The notes beneath the pieces were generated by a model. That model did not search any database. It was not told where the DNA came from and saw nothing but the letters and a program-made list of their open reading frames with translations. A stretch of 64,000 nt of DNA from an uncultured Anaerolineales bacterium (GTDB taxonomy: Bacteria; Chloroflexota; Anaerolineae; Anaerolineales; UBA6663). Where the stretch lies: NCBI GenBank assembly GCA_937952305.1, contig CALFZO010000162.1, forward strand, positions 32,268 to 96,267. The letters run 5' to 3'. Below, piece by piece: positions 25,362 to 34,197 of this stretch. A program made the translations under genes and the position numbers. Position 1 is the first letter of the stretch; each line of letters starts with the position of its first letter.

Positions 25362-26165
25362 TCAGCCGCGGCCGGGCGGCAGGGTGGGGACGTCGGGGCG
25401 GCGGGCGGGCGGAGCGGCGTCCGGGGCCGGCGCGGCGGACGCGGATTGCGTGTCGTCCTCGCCGTAGATGATGGGCACGCCGGCCAGCGAGATCACGTCG
25501 CCCGGCCGCAGCACGCACTCCTGCACGCGCTGGCCGTTGACGTAGGTGCCGCCGGTGGAGCCCAGATCGTAGAGCACGTAGCGCCCGAAGCGCAGGCGCA
25601 GCTGGGCGTGGGCGCGCGAGATGCGCGGGTCGTCCAGGATGACGTGGTTGTCCAGCCGCCGCCCCAGGCCGACGATGGGCTGCGTCAGCGGCACGGTGCG
25701 CTCGCCTTCGAGGATCAGGAAGGCGCGCGGCGTCGCCACGGCCGGGCTGCCGCCTTCACCCGCCGGGGCCAGGCTGGCCGGCGCAGCCGCAGCGGTGTCG
25801 GCGATAGCGCCGGCCTCGGCCGTCACCGTGACCGAGCGCGCCTTGAGCATCGGGTCCGGCAAGATCAGGACTTCCGGGATGTGCGGCAGCGTGACGCTGG
25901 ATTCGCGGGCGGCGGTGACGAGCTCGGCCGCCAGAAGTTCGGCCAGGCGCGGCTGCTCGCCGAGCAGGGCCTGGGCGTCGGCGGGGTTGAGGCGGACGGC
26001 GTAACGCAGGGCCGGCTTGCCGCTGGAGGCGCTGTCCTCCAGCGCGCGCGCGAGCTGCAGGGCGATATCGCGCGGCTGCAGCCGGCCGGCGAAGAGGCGC
26101 GCGAAGGTCCCTTCCACCAGGGCCTCCATCCGCTCTTCGAGCTGCGACAGACGGCTCTTACGCAT
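25362..26165 (-). CDS. FhaA-type protein (DUF3662 plus FHA domain)
   Basis: 267 residues from ATG 26165. The N-terminus RLSQLEERMEALVEGTFARL followed by LQPRDIALQLARALED is the DUF3662 domain of FhaA proteins. An Ala/Pro linker leads to an FHA domain near the C-terminus (DNHVILDDPRISRAHAQLRL, DLGSTGGTYVNGQRV). FhaA in mycobacteria binds the phosphorylated pseudokinase domain of MviN and restrains wall synthesis. The acidic/Pro-rich tail is probably disordered. Confidence 0.88.
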   Translation of the reverse strand: MRKSRLSQLEERMEALVEGTFARLFAGRLQPRDIALQLARALEDSASSGKPALRYAVRLNPADAQALLGEQPRLAELLAAELVTAARESSVTLPHIPEVLILPDPMLKARSVTVTAEAGAIADTAAAAPASLAPAGEGGSPAVATPRAFLILEGERTVPLTQPIVGLGRRLDNHVILDDPRISRAHAQLRLRFGRYVLYDLGSTGGTYVNGQRVQECVLRPGDVISLAGVPIIYGEDDTQSASAAPAPDAAPPARRPDVPTLPPGRG

Positions 26166-26191
26166 GCGGTGGATTATACACAAGGCGCCGG

Positions 26192-27688
26192 TCAGCGCTG
26201 GGCGGCGGGCGGGTGCGGTGTTTTTGTGACGCCGGACAGTGCCTGCGCGGCGGCCTCCGCCTGCGTGGCGGCCTCCAGCGATGGCGTCTCGGCGGCATAG
26301 CGCGCCTGCAGGTAGGCGCCGGTGAGGGTCGCCAGCGGGTCGCGCGCTGCCGGATAGGCCTGGCCGAGGCGGGCAGCGTAGTTGTGCGGCGTCTGGCCGG
26401 CCAGACGCGGGAAGCCCCGGGCTGCGGCCCAGGCTAAGAGGGCCTGGTAAGCGCGGCGCACACGCTGGCGGGGCGCGTCGCCGTCCACGGCCAGGTAGGG
26501 TGGCGGCGGCGCGGCCGGTTTGGGCCGGCGCAGCAGGGCCCGCAGTTGGGCCAGCAGCAGCTCGCGCGAGAGAATGCTCTCGCGGATTTCGTCGGCGGAG
26601 CTCGAGCTGAGCCAGCCGCCGCGGCGGAGCGCGGCCCAGAAGACTAGGGCCGCGATGAGGAGAAACGCGCCCAGGCCCGTCCAGCGTGAGGCGGAGCGGA
26701 ACTCCGGCGATTCGAGGAAGGCCCGCACGCGTTCTGGCGCCAACAGCTGCGGGAAGTCAACCAGCCACGCCTGCACCAGCGAGCCCAGCACCCCCACCAG
26801 AGTGTTGATGACGCTGGCCAGCACATCAAACGCCACTCTGACGACCTCGGCCAGCCAGGGCACCAGCGGACTGAACAGGGCCGCCAGAAACACCAGCGCC
26901 GGCGCCATCAGCAGGATGAGCACGAGCGCGAGCCCTTGGTACAGCACGGCCACTGCCTGACCCAAACGCTGGAAGGCCTCCGGCGCCAGGAGGCCCGTCA
27001 GCAGCAGGCCGCTCAGCAAGACCAGCCCGATGAGCCCCAGGGCCATGGCGATCCAGGCGCGGCTGAAGGCGCGCCATTCGCTGCGCGTGGACTTCTCCTG
27101 CACGCGCAGGCGCCGCAGCCCCATGACGGCCAGCGCCGCGAGCCCCAGCCCCAGGAAGAGCAGGATCGGCCAAACCAGGTCGCCAGCCAGCAGCCACGGC
27201 CCGAAGTTGTTGAGGATCAGCAGCGCCGCCAGCGCGGCCAAGCCGCCGTAGAAAGCGCCTTCCAGTTGGTCGCGGGTGACGGTGCTGGCGCCCAGACCCA
27301 GGCCCAGCCACCACGCGCCGGCGGCCGCCAGGAGCAGGGTCAGGGACGCGAACAGCAAGTCGCCCAGGCTGGCCCGGCCGCTCAAGTAACCGGCCCATGG
27401 GCCGGCGCCGAAGTTGACCAACAGCACCGCCGGCAGGCCCAGGCAGCCGACGACGGTGCCCACGATCTGCCGGCTCCGCGCCGGCCAGGCCCGCCGCACG
27501 GCCCACCGCACCAGGATGACGGCGGTTACTTCCTGCGGCAGCAGCGCGGCGGCGACGAAGGCCGGGACCGGCAGCGCCGGAACCGCGAAGCGGATCAGCC
27601 AGTCCACCCACAGCACCAGCACGGTCACATGCAGCGTGGCCGTGACGAAGGGCAGGAGCACGTCTTCAGCGAATTGCCAGAGCTTCAT
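26192..27688 (-). CDS. DUF4129-containing membrane protein
   Basis: 498 residues. Around nine to ten hydrophobic spans fill residues 1-370. The C-terminal cytoplasmic-type domain (RQRVRRAYQALLAWAAARGF, then ARLGQAYPAARDPLATLTGA and YLQARYA) fits DUF4129. This family regularly accompanies MoxR and DUF58 genes, as it does here, usually with a transglutaminase (TgpA) fused or adjacent; that enzyme is absent here. Confidence 0.8.
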   Translation of the reverse strand: MKLWQFAEDVLLPFVTATLHVTVLVLWVDWLIRFAVPALPVPAFVAAALLPQEVTAVILVRWAVRRAWPARSRQIVGTVVGCLGLPAVLLVNFGAGPWAGYLSGRASLGDLLFASLTLLLAAAGAWWLGLGLGASTVTRDQLEGAFYGGLAALAALLILNNFGPWLLAGDLVWPILLFLGLGLAALAVMGLRRLRVQEKSTRSEWRAFSRAWIAMALGLIGLVLLSGLLLTGLLAPEAFQRLGQAVAVLYQGLALVLILLMAPALVFLAALFSPLVPWLAEVVRVAFDVLASVINTLVGVLGSLVQAWLVDFPQLLAPERVRAFLESPEFRSASRWTGLGAFLLIAALVFWAALRRGGWLSSSSADEIRESILSRELLLAQLRALLRRPKPAAPPPPYLAVDGDAPRQRVRRAYQALLAWAAARGFPRLAGQTPHNYAARLGQAYPAARDPLATLTGAYLQARYAAETPSLEAATQAEAAAQALSGVTKTPHPPAAQR

Positions 27689-27694
27689 CGTGTC

Positions 27695-28912
27695 CTACCC
27701 GAAGGTCAGGGTCTCCAGTTCGGTCCAGCGTTTGTCGGTCCAGTAGACGGGGACTTCGGGCGGCAGTGTCGTCGCCGGCGGATGCCCGATCGCGATCAGG
27801 GTCGTGGGATGGCCGGCCGCGCGCAGGTCAAGCAGCGCGGACAGGATCGGCTCGTGGGTCAACGCCGACACGGCCAGCAGCGCGGCCCCGAACGGGAGCG
27901 CGGCGGCCTCAAGCCGCAGAAGCCGCTCGAAGGGCAGCAAGCTGAAGTAGGTCAGGCCGGCCAGGGCTTCCAGGATCAATCCGAGCTGGGTGGCGTGGCG
28001 CGAGGCCGGCAGGCGCACGCGATACCGCGCGCCCTGCACGCTGCCGTTCACGAGCAGGCCTACCGGCTGGCGGGCCTCGAGGAGATCGCGGGCCAGCGCG
28101 GCTGCCGCCACCACGGCCGTCTCGAACAGGTCGCTGTTGATGCCTTCGTAGGCGCGCTCGAGCGTCTGGCAGTTCAGGCACACATACACCTGGTGCTCGG
28201 CGCCCGGGTCGAAGAGCTTGGTGTGCAGGACGCCGCGGCGGGCCGTCGCCTTCCAGTGGAGGTGGCGGGCGTCGTCGCCGGGCGCATAGTCACGGGCGCC
28301 GGCTAGGCGCAGCGGATCGACGATGACGGGCCGGCGGGCCGCGCGTTCGCCGCCGGGGCGCGCGGCCAGCAGACCGAGTTGCGCTACCGGCACCAGCTTG
28401 GGGTAGACGATCAGGGTCTGGCGCGTCTCCACATCCAGGAGCCGGGTGCGGAAGCCGAAGATATCGCCGGACGAGAGCAGGGCCGGCCCGAACTCGTACC
28501 AGCCGCGCCGCTCGGCCGTGAGCGTGTAGCGGCGCCGGATGCGCTCGTACCAGCGCGGGCTGAAGAGCAGGCTGAACGTCCGGCGGTGCGGTTTGCTGGA
28601 CGGCCGCAGCTCGGCCTGGCTCAGGCGGACGTGCTCCGGCAGTTCGTCCTCGGCCTTCAGCCAGGCCAGCGGCAGCGGCTTGGCGTTGACGAGCTCCACC
28701 CACAGGTCGGTGGTCTCGCCGCAGAACAGGCGCTCGGCGCCGAAGCGGCGCGCGTAGGTCACCCCGGCCAGGCAGTAGCGATACCACAAGGCCGTGGCGC
28801 CGGCCACCAGCGTCAACAGCACGGCCAGTAAGAACAGCAGCGGGTTGTTCAGCGCCAGGCTGAAGACGAACAGCCCGAACAGTGCCAGCTGGATGGCGCG
28901 CGTGTTGTTCAC
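27695..28912 (-). CDS. DUF58 family protein
   Basis: 405 residues from a GTG start one base after the MoxR stop. Two membrane spans lie near the N-terminus (about 8-46). The signature DPLRLAGARDYAPGDDARHL followed by HWKATARRGVLHTKLFDP is diagnostic for DUF58 (PF01882), a von Willebrand A-like domain. DUF58 proteins are thought to act with MoxR AAA+ ATPases as assembly factors. The gene order MoxR-DUF58-DUF4129 supports that. Confidence 0.9.
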   Translation of the reverse strand: MNNTRAIQLALFGLFVFSLALNNPLLFLLAVLLTLVAGATALWYRYCLAGVTYARRFGAERLFCGETTDLWVELVNAKPLPLAWLKAEDELPEHVRLSQAELRPSSKPHRRTFSLLFSPRWYERIRRRYTLTAERRGWYEFGPALLSSGDIFGFRTRLLDVETRQTLIVYPKLVPVAQLGLLAARPGGERAARRPVIVDPLRLAGARDYAPGDDARHLHWKATARRGVLHTKLFDPGAEHQVYVCLNCQTLERAYEGINSDLFETAVVAAAALARDLLEARQPVGLLVNGSVQGARYRVRLPASRHATQLGLILEALAGLTYFSLLPFERLLRLEAAALPFGAALLAVSALTHEPILSALLDLRAAGHPTTLIAIGHPPATTLPPEVPVYWTDKRWTELETLTFG

Positions 28913-28913
28913 G

Positions 28914-29882
28914 TCAGACCGTGGCCGACCAGGTCTCCTCGACCGGGACGGGGACGCGGGCCAGGAGCTCCTGGACGATGTCGGCGGCCGCGCGGCCGCG
29001 CAGCCGGGCCTGACTGGACGGGATCAGGCGATGGGCGAGCACTGGCACCGCCAGGGTCTGCACATCATCGGGGATGACGAAGCTGCGCCCGCGCACCGCC
29101 GCCAGCGCCTGGGCAGCGTGGTAAAGCGCCAACGCGCCGCGCGGGCTGGCGCCCAGCGCCACCGCCGTTTCTTCGCGCGTGGCTCGCGTCAGCCCCAGGA
29201 TATAAGTCTCCAGCGCTGCGGAGACGTGCACGCCGCGACAGGCCGCCGCCAGCGGCACCAGGTCCGCGCCGGCAGCCACCGTCGCCAGCTCGGACAGCGG
29301 GTCGGCCTCGCGGAAGCGCCGCAGGATGGCGCGCTCATCTTCCAGCTCCGGGTAGCCCAGCGTCAGCCGCAGCAGGAAACGGTCCAGCTGCGCCTCCGGC
29401 AGCGGGAAGGTGCCTTCCAGCTCGATGGGGTTCTGCGTGGCCAGCACCAGGAAGGGGCGCGGCAGAGCGCGGGTGACGCCGTCCACCGTGACCTGGCCCT
29501 CTTCCATCGCTTCCAGCAGCGCCGCCTGCGTGCGCGGGCCGGCCCGGTTGATCTCGTCGGCCAGCACGATCTGGGCCATGATCGGCCCGGGCCGAAACTC
29601 GAAGTCCCCGGTCTTCTGGCTGAAGACGTTGACGCCCGTGATGTCGGACGGCAGCAGGTCTGGCGTGAACTGCAGGCGCTGAAAGCTGCAGCCCAGCGAA
29701 CGCGCCAGGGAGCGCGCCAGTTTGGTCTTGCCCAGGCCGGGGACGTCTTCGATGAGCACGTGCCCGTCGCTGAGCAGCGCCACCAGCAGCAGTTCGACGG
29801 CGGCCGCTTTGCCGACGATGACGCGCGCGATGTTGGCCTGCAACGCCTGGGCGGCGGTCTGGACGGCTTGAAGGGAGGTCAT
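28914..29882 (-). CDS. MoxR-family AAA+ ATPase
   Basis: 322 residues. Walker A is EDVPGLGKTKLARSLA, Walker B is QIVLADEINRAGPRTQAALL, and sensor 1 lies in FLVLATQNPIELEGTFPLPEA. These are the standard MoxR features (PF07726). Such ATPases act as chaperones that mature or remodel protein complexes, commonly with DUF58 and VWA partners. It is the first gene of the long minus-strand run reaching the PBP-like gene. A TATACT box on the minus strand at 29910-29915 is a candidate -10 element. Confidence 0.92.
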   Translation of the reverse strand: MTSLQAVQTAAQALQANIARVIVGKAAAVELLLVALLSDGHVLIEDVPGLGKTKLARSLARSLGCSFQRLQFTPDLLPSDITGVNVFSQKTGDFEFRPGPIMAQIVLADEINRAGPRTQAALLEAMEEGQVTVDGVTRALPRPFLVLATQNPIELEGTFPLPEAQLDRFLLRLTLGYPELEDERAILRRFREADPLSELATVAAGADLVPLAAACRGVHVSAALETYILGLTRATREETAVALGASPRGALALYHAAQALAAVRGRSFVIPDDVQTLAVPVLAHRLIPSSQARLRGRAAADIVQELLARVPVPVEETWSATV

Positions 29883-30098
29883 GCGTCTCTTTTCCGGCTG
29901 GTATCAGGAAGTATACCGATTTTGCTCGCGCCAGGTTCTGTCGCCGCCCGGATTCCCCGGTGGCTGCTCGGCGCCGGCGCCCTCCCAAGCCCAACCAAGA
30001 CTGACCATGCTGGCCAGAGTCGTCAGTTTAGCATGGGGCTGACCTCACAACCTTGGCTATACTTGGGCTTCAATATTGCAAGGCGAGTGAGGCAGACT

Positions 30099-31151
30099 AT
30101 GGCTCCTGGACGAATGGTGCGGTTGACGACTTTGGCGTCGTGCGCGGGTTGAGCGGGCAAACTGGGGCCGGAGGCCCTGGCGCACGTGCTGCGCCCGCTG
30201 GCTGACCTGTTCCCGGCTGCGGACTACCCGGACCTGCTCGTGGGCCTGGGCGCGCCGGACGATGCCGCCGTCTATCAATTGAACGCCGAGCAGGCCATCA
30301 TCGCCACGGCCGACTTCTTCGCGCCGGTGGTGGATGATCCTTTTGATTTCGGCGCGATTGCGGCCGCTAACGCGCTGTCGGACGTGTACGCGATGGGCGG
30401 TGAGCCGCTCTTCGCGCTTAACCTGGCCGCCTTGCCGGAGGACCTGCCGCCCGAGGTGGCCAGCGAGATCTTCCGGGGCGGCGCCGAGACCGTGCGTGCC
30501 GCTGGCGCCGCCATCGCCGGCGGCCACACCGTCACCGACCGCGAGCCCAAGTACGGCCTGTCGGTCACGGGCCTGGTCCACCCGCAGCGCATCTTCACGA
30601 AGGGCGGGGCCCAGCCCGGTGACCAACTGATCCTGACCAAGCCGCTCGGGGCCGGCACGATCACGACGGCGGCCAAGAACGGCCGGGCCGAGGCCGCCGA
30701 TGTCGCCGCGGCCGTGGCGTCGATGAAACGTCTCAACCGGGCCGCCAGCCGCGCCGCGCGCGGCGCTGGCGCGCACGCCGTCACCGACATCACCGGCTAC
30801 GCCCTGCTCGGCCACGCCCACGAAATGGCGCACCTGTCCGGGGTCGGGCTGACGGTTGATTTCGCGGCGCTGCCCTGGCTGCCCGGCGCGCGGCGCTACG
30901 CCGAGGCCTGGATCTTCCCCGGCGGCGCCACGCGCAACGCCGACTTCTACCGGCGCTGGGTGACCTTCGCGGGCGGCCAGACGGAGTGGGAACAACAGTT
31001 GTTGTATGACCCGCAGACTTCCGGCGGGTTGCTGATCGCCCTAGCGCCGGCCGCGGTCGCCGGCTTGTTGGCTGAGATCCGGGCGGCCGGCGAGGCGGCC
31101 TGGGTCATCGGCGCGGTCACGCCCGGCGCGGGCGAGATCACGGTGCGCTGA
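30099..31151 (+). CDS. selD: Selenide, water dikinase, a selenoprotein with in-frame UGA
   Basis: 350 residues when TGA 30150-30152 is read as selenocysteine (residue 18). From ATG 30099 the frame reads RLTTLASCAG, UGA, then AGKLGPEALAHVL and continues to 31151 without another stop. The SelD family has Cys or Sec at exactly this place in a SCxG(C/U)xxKLGP motif. Later motifs also fit: DFFAPVVDDPFDFG, ALSDVYAMGG, AGGHTVTDREPKYG and DPQTSGGLL. The enzyme makes selenophosphate from selenide and ATP. A hairpin suited to act as bacterial SECIS follows the UGA. A search for plain open frames would wrongly start the gene at GTG 30186 and lose the catalytic residue. Confidence 0.93.
30162..30180 (+). 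promoter_or_regulatory. Candidate bacterial SECIS hairpin in selD
   Basis: CTGGGGCC (30162-30169) can pair with GGCCCTGG (30173-30180) with two G-U pairs, leaving a GGA loop. The loop begins 17 bases after the UGA, within the 16-37 range known for bacterial SECIS elements, and carries the required guanine at the loop start. Confidence 0.65.
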
Positions 31152-31183
31152 AGTCAAAGCGGGAGGAAGTGAGTAAGGCACGG

Positions 31184-32503
31184 ATGCAATCTCGAAGCGT
31201 GATCCTGGCGGCCCTGACGGCCTTGTTCCTGGCGCTGCTCGGCGGTTTGGCCGGCTCCACGGGGGCCGCCGGCGGCGCCGTGCTGGTGACCACCACGGCG
31301 GACGAATATGACGCCGTCACCGCGAACAGCACCTGTTCGCTGCGCGAGGCGATCTCGGCCGTCAACCTCGGCCAGGACTTCGGCGGCTGCCCGGCCGGCG
31401 CGGCCGGGGACACGATCCTGCTGACTGGCGGCCAGACGTATGCGTTGACCCGGGCCGGCAGCGAAGAGAATGCCAATGTCACCGGCGACCTGGACGTCCT
31501 GACGGCCATGCGCCTGGAATCGACTGGCGGCCAGGCCGTCATCGATGCCACCGGCCTCGCGGACCGGGTGCTGGACTTTCCGGGCAGCGCGGCCTATGAC
31601 GCGGGCCTGACCGCGCTCACGCTGCGCGGCGGCAGCGGTGTCGCCCTGGGCGGCGGCCTGCAGGTGCAGGCGTCGGTGAACCTGGCGCTGGATCAGGTGA
31701 TCGTGCAGGCGAACTCGGCTTCGCAGGGCGGCGGCGGCATCTTCAATTACAACGGCGTCCTGACCCTCACGCACAGCACCCTGATCAGCAACAGCGTGAT
31801 CGGTGCGGGCACGCCGGCCGGCGGCGGCCTGACTAACTACTACCGGGCGACCATGATCGACAGCAGTGTCGTCGGCAATACCTCCACCCAGGATGGCGGC
31901 GGCCTCTGGACGCAGGCGGCGTTGTCGTTGCGCAACGTGACCATCAGCGGGAATGCGGCCGGCCAGAACGGAGGCGGCCTTTTCGCCGACACGGCCACGG
32001 CCAGCCTGATCCTGAGCAACGTCACGATCGTCTCCAATACGGCGGATGCCGACACCGACGACGACGGCGACGGCGGCGGCCTGTACAACATCGCTACCGG
32101 GTTGGTGACCAAGCTGCGCAACAGCGTCCTGGCCTACAACGTCGACCAGAGTCCCGGGACGCAGCACCCGGATTGTTCCTCCAACAGCAACATTGATTCG
32201 CAGGGCTATAACCTGATCGCCGAGGTGGCCGGGTGCCAGATCGGCGGCACCACCGCCGGCAACCTCACCGGCCAATTGCCGGCGCTGGGCGCGCTCACGA
32301 GTTACGGTAACGGCCAGTGGGCCCACCCGCTGCTGGCTGAAAGCGCGGGCGTGGACGGCGGCAATCCGGGCACGCCCGGCAGCGGCGGCATGGCCTGCGA
32401 GTTGGAGGATGTGCGCGGGTATCGGCGCCTGGCGCCCTGCGACATGGGCGCGTTTGAGTCGAATGGGCTGCTGCTGGTGTATCTGCCAGTGGCCGCCCGC
32501 TGA
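31184..32503 (+). CDS. Secreted CSLREA-domain beta-helix protein
   Basis: 439 residues from ATG 31184 (TAAGG 5 bases upstream; GTG 31169 is an alternative). A signal peptide precedes the CSLREA motif in ANSTCSLREAISAVN. The middle is a right-handed beta-helix of repeats such as LDQVIVQANSASQGGGGIFN, LRNVTISGNAAGQNGGGLF and LSNVTIVSNTA. The C-terminus carries the choice-of-anchor pattern RRLAPCDMGAFESNG and ends LLLVYLPVAAR. The YLPxxxR ending recurs at the C-termini of Chloroflexota surface proteins. A role at the cell surface is likely; no catalytic residues are recognised. A terminator follows. Confidence 0.85.
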   Translation: MQSRSVILAALTALFLALLGGLAGSTGAAGGAVLVTTTADEYDAVTANSTCSLREAISAVNLGQDFGGCPAGAAGDTILLTGGQTYALTRAGSEENANVTGDLDVLTAMRLESTGGQAVIDATGLADRVLDFPGSAAYDAGLTALTLRGGSGVALGGGLQVQASVNLALDQVIVQANSASQGGGGIFNYNGVLTLTHSTLISNSVIGAGTPAGGGLTNYYRATMIDSSVVGNTSTQDGGGLWTQAALSLRNVTISGNAAGQNGGGLFADTATASLILSNVTIVSNTADADTDDDGDGGGLYNIATGLVTKLRNSVLAYNVDQSPGTQHPDCSSNSNIDSQGYNLIAEVAGCQIGGTTAGNLTGQLPALGALTSYGNGQWAHPLLAESAGVDGGNPGTPGSGGMACELEDVRGYRRLAPCDMGAFESNGLLLVYLPVAAR

Positions 32504-32519
32504 AAAGAAGTGACCAAAA

Positions 32520-32549
32520 CAACGAGCCGGCTGAGAAGCCGGCTCGTTG
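32520..32549. terminator. Bidirectional-type terminator hairpin
   Basis: A perfect 13-bp stem CAACGAGCCGGCT/AGCCGGCTCGTTG closes a GAGA tetraloop. It lies between two convergent genes. On the minus strand the stem is followed by TTTTGGTC, and on the plus strand by CGTTAACG, so it fits better as terminator for the minus-strand FabL-like gene but may serve both. Confidence 0.8.
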
Positions 32550-32575
32550 CGTTAACGGGCTCAGGCGCGGCCCGG

Positions 32576-33358
32576 CTAGTCCTGCTCGAGCACGCCGGAC
32601 AGCGGCAGCGTAGAGCCGCCGTCGATCAGGATCGTCTGGCCGCGGATCATCGCGGCGGCCGGGGAGCACAGGAAGGCTACGAGTTCAGCCACGTCCTCCG
32701 GCGTCACCAGCCGCCCGGCCGGCGTCGCCGCGGCGGCCTTGCCCAGCACGTCGCCGGTGCGCATGGTGGCGAAGTGCTTGAGGGCATCGGTGGCCACTAC
32801 GCCGGGCGAGACGGCGTTGACGGCGATGCGCTGCGGGGCCAATTCGACGGCCAGGTAGCGCGTGACGGCCTCCAGGGCGGCCTTGCTCGCGCCCACCACC
32901 ACATATTCGGGCAGTACGCGGAACGAGCCCGGGCTGGTGATGTTGACGATGTGCCCGCCGCCGCGCGCGGCCATGCCGGGGGCGGCCCGCTGGGCGCAGA
33001 AAAGCGCCGCGCGGGCGTTGATGTTCATGGTCCAGTCCCAACCCTTGACCTTTTGCTCCATCACCGGCCGGTTGTAGCCGGAGGCGGCGTTGTTGACCAG
33101 GATGTCGACGCCGCCCAGGGCGCGCTCGGCCTCGACAAACAGGGCCTCGATGCCGTCCGCCGTCCCCACGTCGGCTTTGACCACGGCGACGCGCCGGCCC
33201 AGCGCGGCCACCTGGGCCGCCGTCTCTTCGGCCGGGGCGCGGTTGCGGAAGAAGTTGACGACCACGTCGGCGCCCTCGCGCGCCAGCTTGAGCGCGATGG
33301 CGCGGCCGATCCCGCGGCCGGAGCCGGTCACCAGAGCGACTTTGTTGGCAAACAGCAT
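32576..33358 (-). CDS. fabL: SDR enzyme, FabL-type enoyl-ACP reductase
   Basis: 260 residues from ATG 33358. The cofactor motif is TGSGRGIGRAIA; NNAASG and WDWTMNINARAALFCAQ follow. The catalytic pair is Y152 and K159, spaced Tyr-x6-Lys as in FabL rather than the Tyr-x3-Lys of ordinary SDRs. The segments AVSPGVVATDALKHF and AAMIRGQTILIDGG closely follow Bacillus FabL. FabL reduces enoyl-ACP with NADPH in the last step of fatty-acid elongation and is insensitive to high triclosan. No other fatty-acid gene is adjacent, so a related reductase role is possible. Confidence 0.8.
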   Translation of the reverse strand: MLFANKVALVTGSGRGIGRAIALKLAREGADVVVNFFRNRAPAEETAAQVAALGRRVAVVKADVGTADGIEALFVEAERALGGVDILVNNAASGYNRPVMEQKVKGWDWTMNINARAALFCAQRAAPGMAARGGGHIVNITSPGSFRVLPEYVVVGASKAALEAVTRYLAVELAPQRIAVNAVSPGVVATDALKHFATMRTGDVLGKAAAATPAGRLVTPEDVAELVAFLCSPAAAMIRGQTILIDGGSTLPLSGVLEQD

Positions 33359-33384
33359 AGGGGCTTTCTCGGGGCGGCGGCCGC

Positions 33385-34197
33385 TCAGCGCGCCGCGACC
33401 ATGGGCACGGGCCTGAAGAGGGCCCGGTCGAACTCGTTCAAGCGCTGCGGGCCGAGGGCCTCCAGCTCGGCCTGGGCGGCCTGGGCTTCGGCGCGCAGCC
33501 GGGCCACGTCCACGCCCCGGCACTCATCCGGCAGCGGCTCCAGCCACTGGCGCAGGCGCAGAAACATCTTGAGCGCGCCGTCAAAATTGCCGCGCTCGAT
33601 CTGTAAGTAAGCCACCGCCACTTGCAGCAGGCCGCGATACAGCTCGCGCGCCGGGCCGGGGTCGGCGTTCCAGGCGTACTCCAGGGCCTCATGGGCCTCA
33701 AAGAACTCGCCCCGGTCGAAGAGCGCTATCCCGGCCACCGCCTCGGCCGAAAGCGGCGCCGCGCAGTCGGCGTCCAGGGCCGTTGTGTCCACGCGTCGCA
33801 CCTGTTTCTGCAGCAGGCCGGGCAGGTCGCGCAGGAGCGCGCTCTTGGCCAAGATGACGTCGCAACCGACCGCCTGGGCCTCGGCGCGCAAGGCCAGGTC
33901 GACGTGCGGGCCGAAGGCGATGACGGGGATGCGCCGCGTGGCCGGCGAGGTCTTGAGCGCGGCCACCCACTCCCGCCACGGGAGCCGATCCCCGCCCAGT
34001 TCCACCAGGACGGCGGCGGGCTGCCAGTCGACGACGCGCCGGACGAACTCGAGGCCGCGCGCGGCGAGCAAGGTCTCATCCCGGTCGGCCCATTGCACGG
34101 CGTAGCCCAGCGTCCGCGCAGCCTGTTCGATCGGCACGGCGAAGAACAGGTCGGACACCAGGCCCAGGATCAGCGGCGGGCGCGGGGCGGCGCTCAT
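33385..34197 (-). CDS. Pseudo-receiver domain fused to DUF309
   Basis: 270 residues. Residues 8-130 follow the receiver fold (ILGLVSDLFFAVPIEQAART, PVIAFGPHV, ILAKS). The phospho-acceptor position holds Glu (E66 in AAVLVELGGD) and the conserved Lys is K118. Residues about 150-230 are DUF309 (LFDRGEFFEAHEALEYAW, YRGLLQVAVAYLQIERGNFD). The fusion suggests a constitutively 'on' or phosphorylation-independent receiver attached to DUF309, whose function is unknown. It is the last gene of a three-gene operon joined by ATGA overlaps. Confidence 0.8.
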   Translation of the reverse strand: MSAAPRPPLILGLVSDLFFAVPIEQAARTLGYAVQWADRDETLLAARGLEFVRRVVDWQPAAVLVELGGDRLPWREWVAALKTSPATRRIPVIAFGPHVDLALRAEAQAVGCDVILAKSALLRDLPGLLQKQVRRVDTTALDADCAAPLSAEAVAGIALFDRGEFFEAHEALEYAWNADPGPARELYRGLLQVAVAYLQIERGNFDGALKMFLRLRQWLEPLPDECRGVDVARLRAEAQAAQAELEALGPQRLNEFDRALFRPVPMVAAR

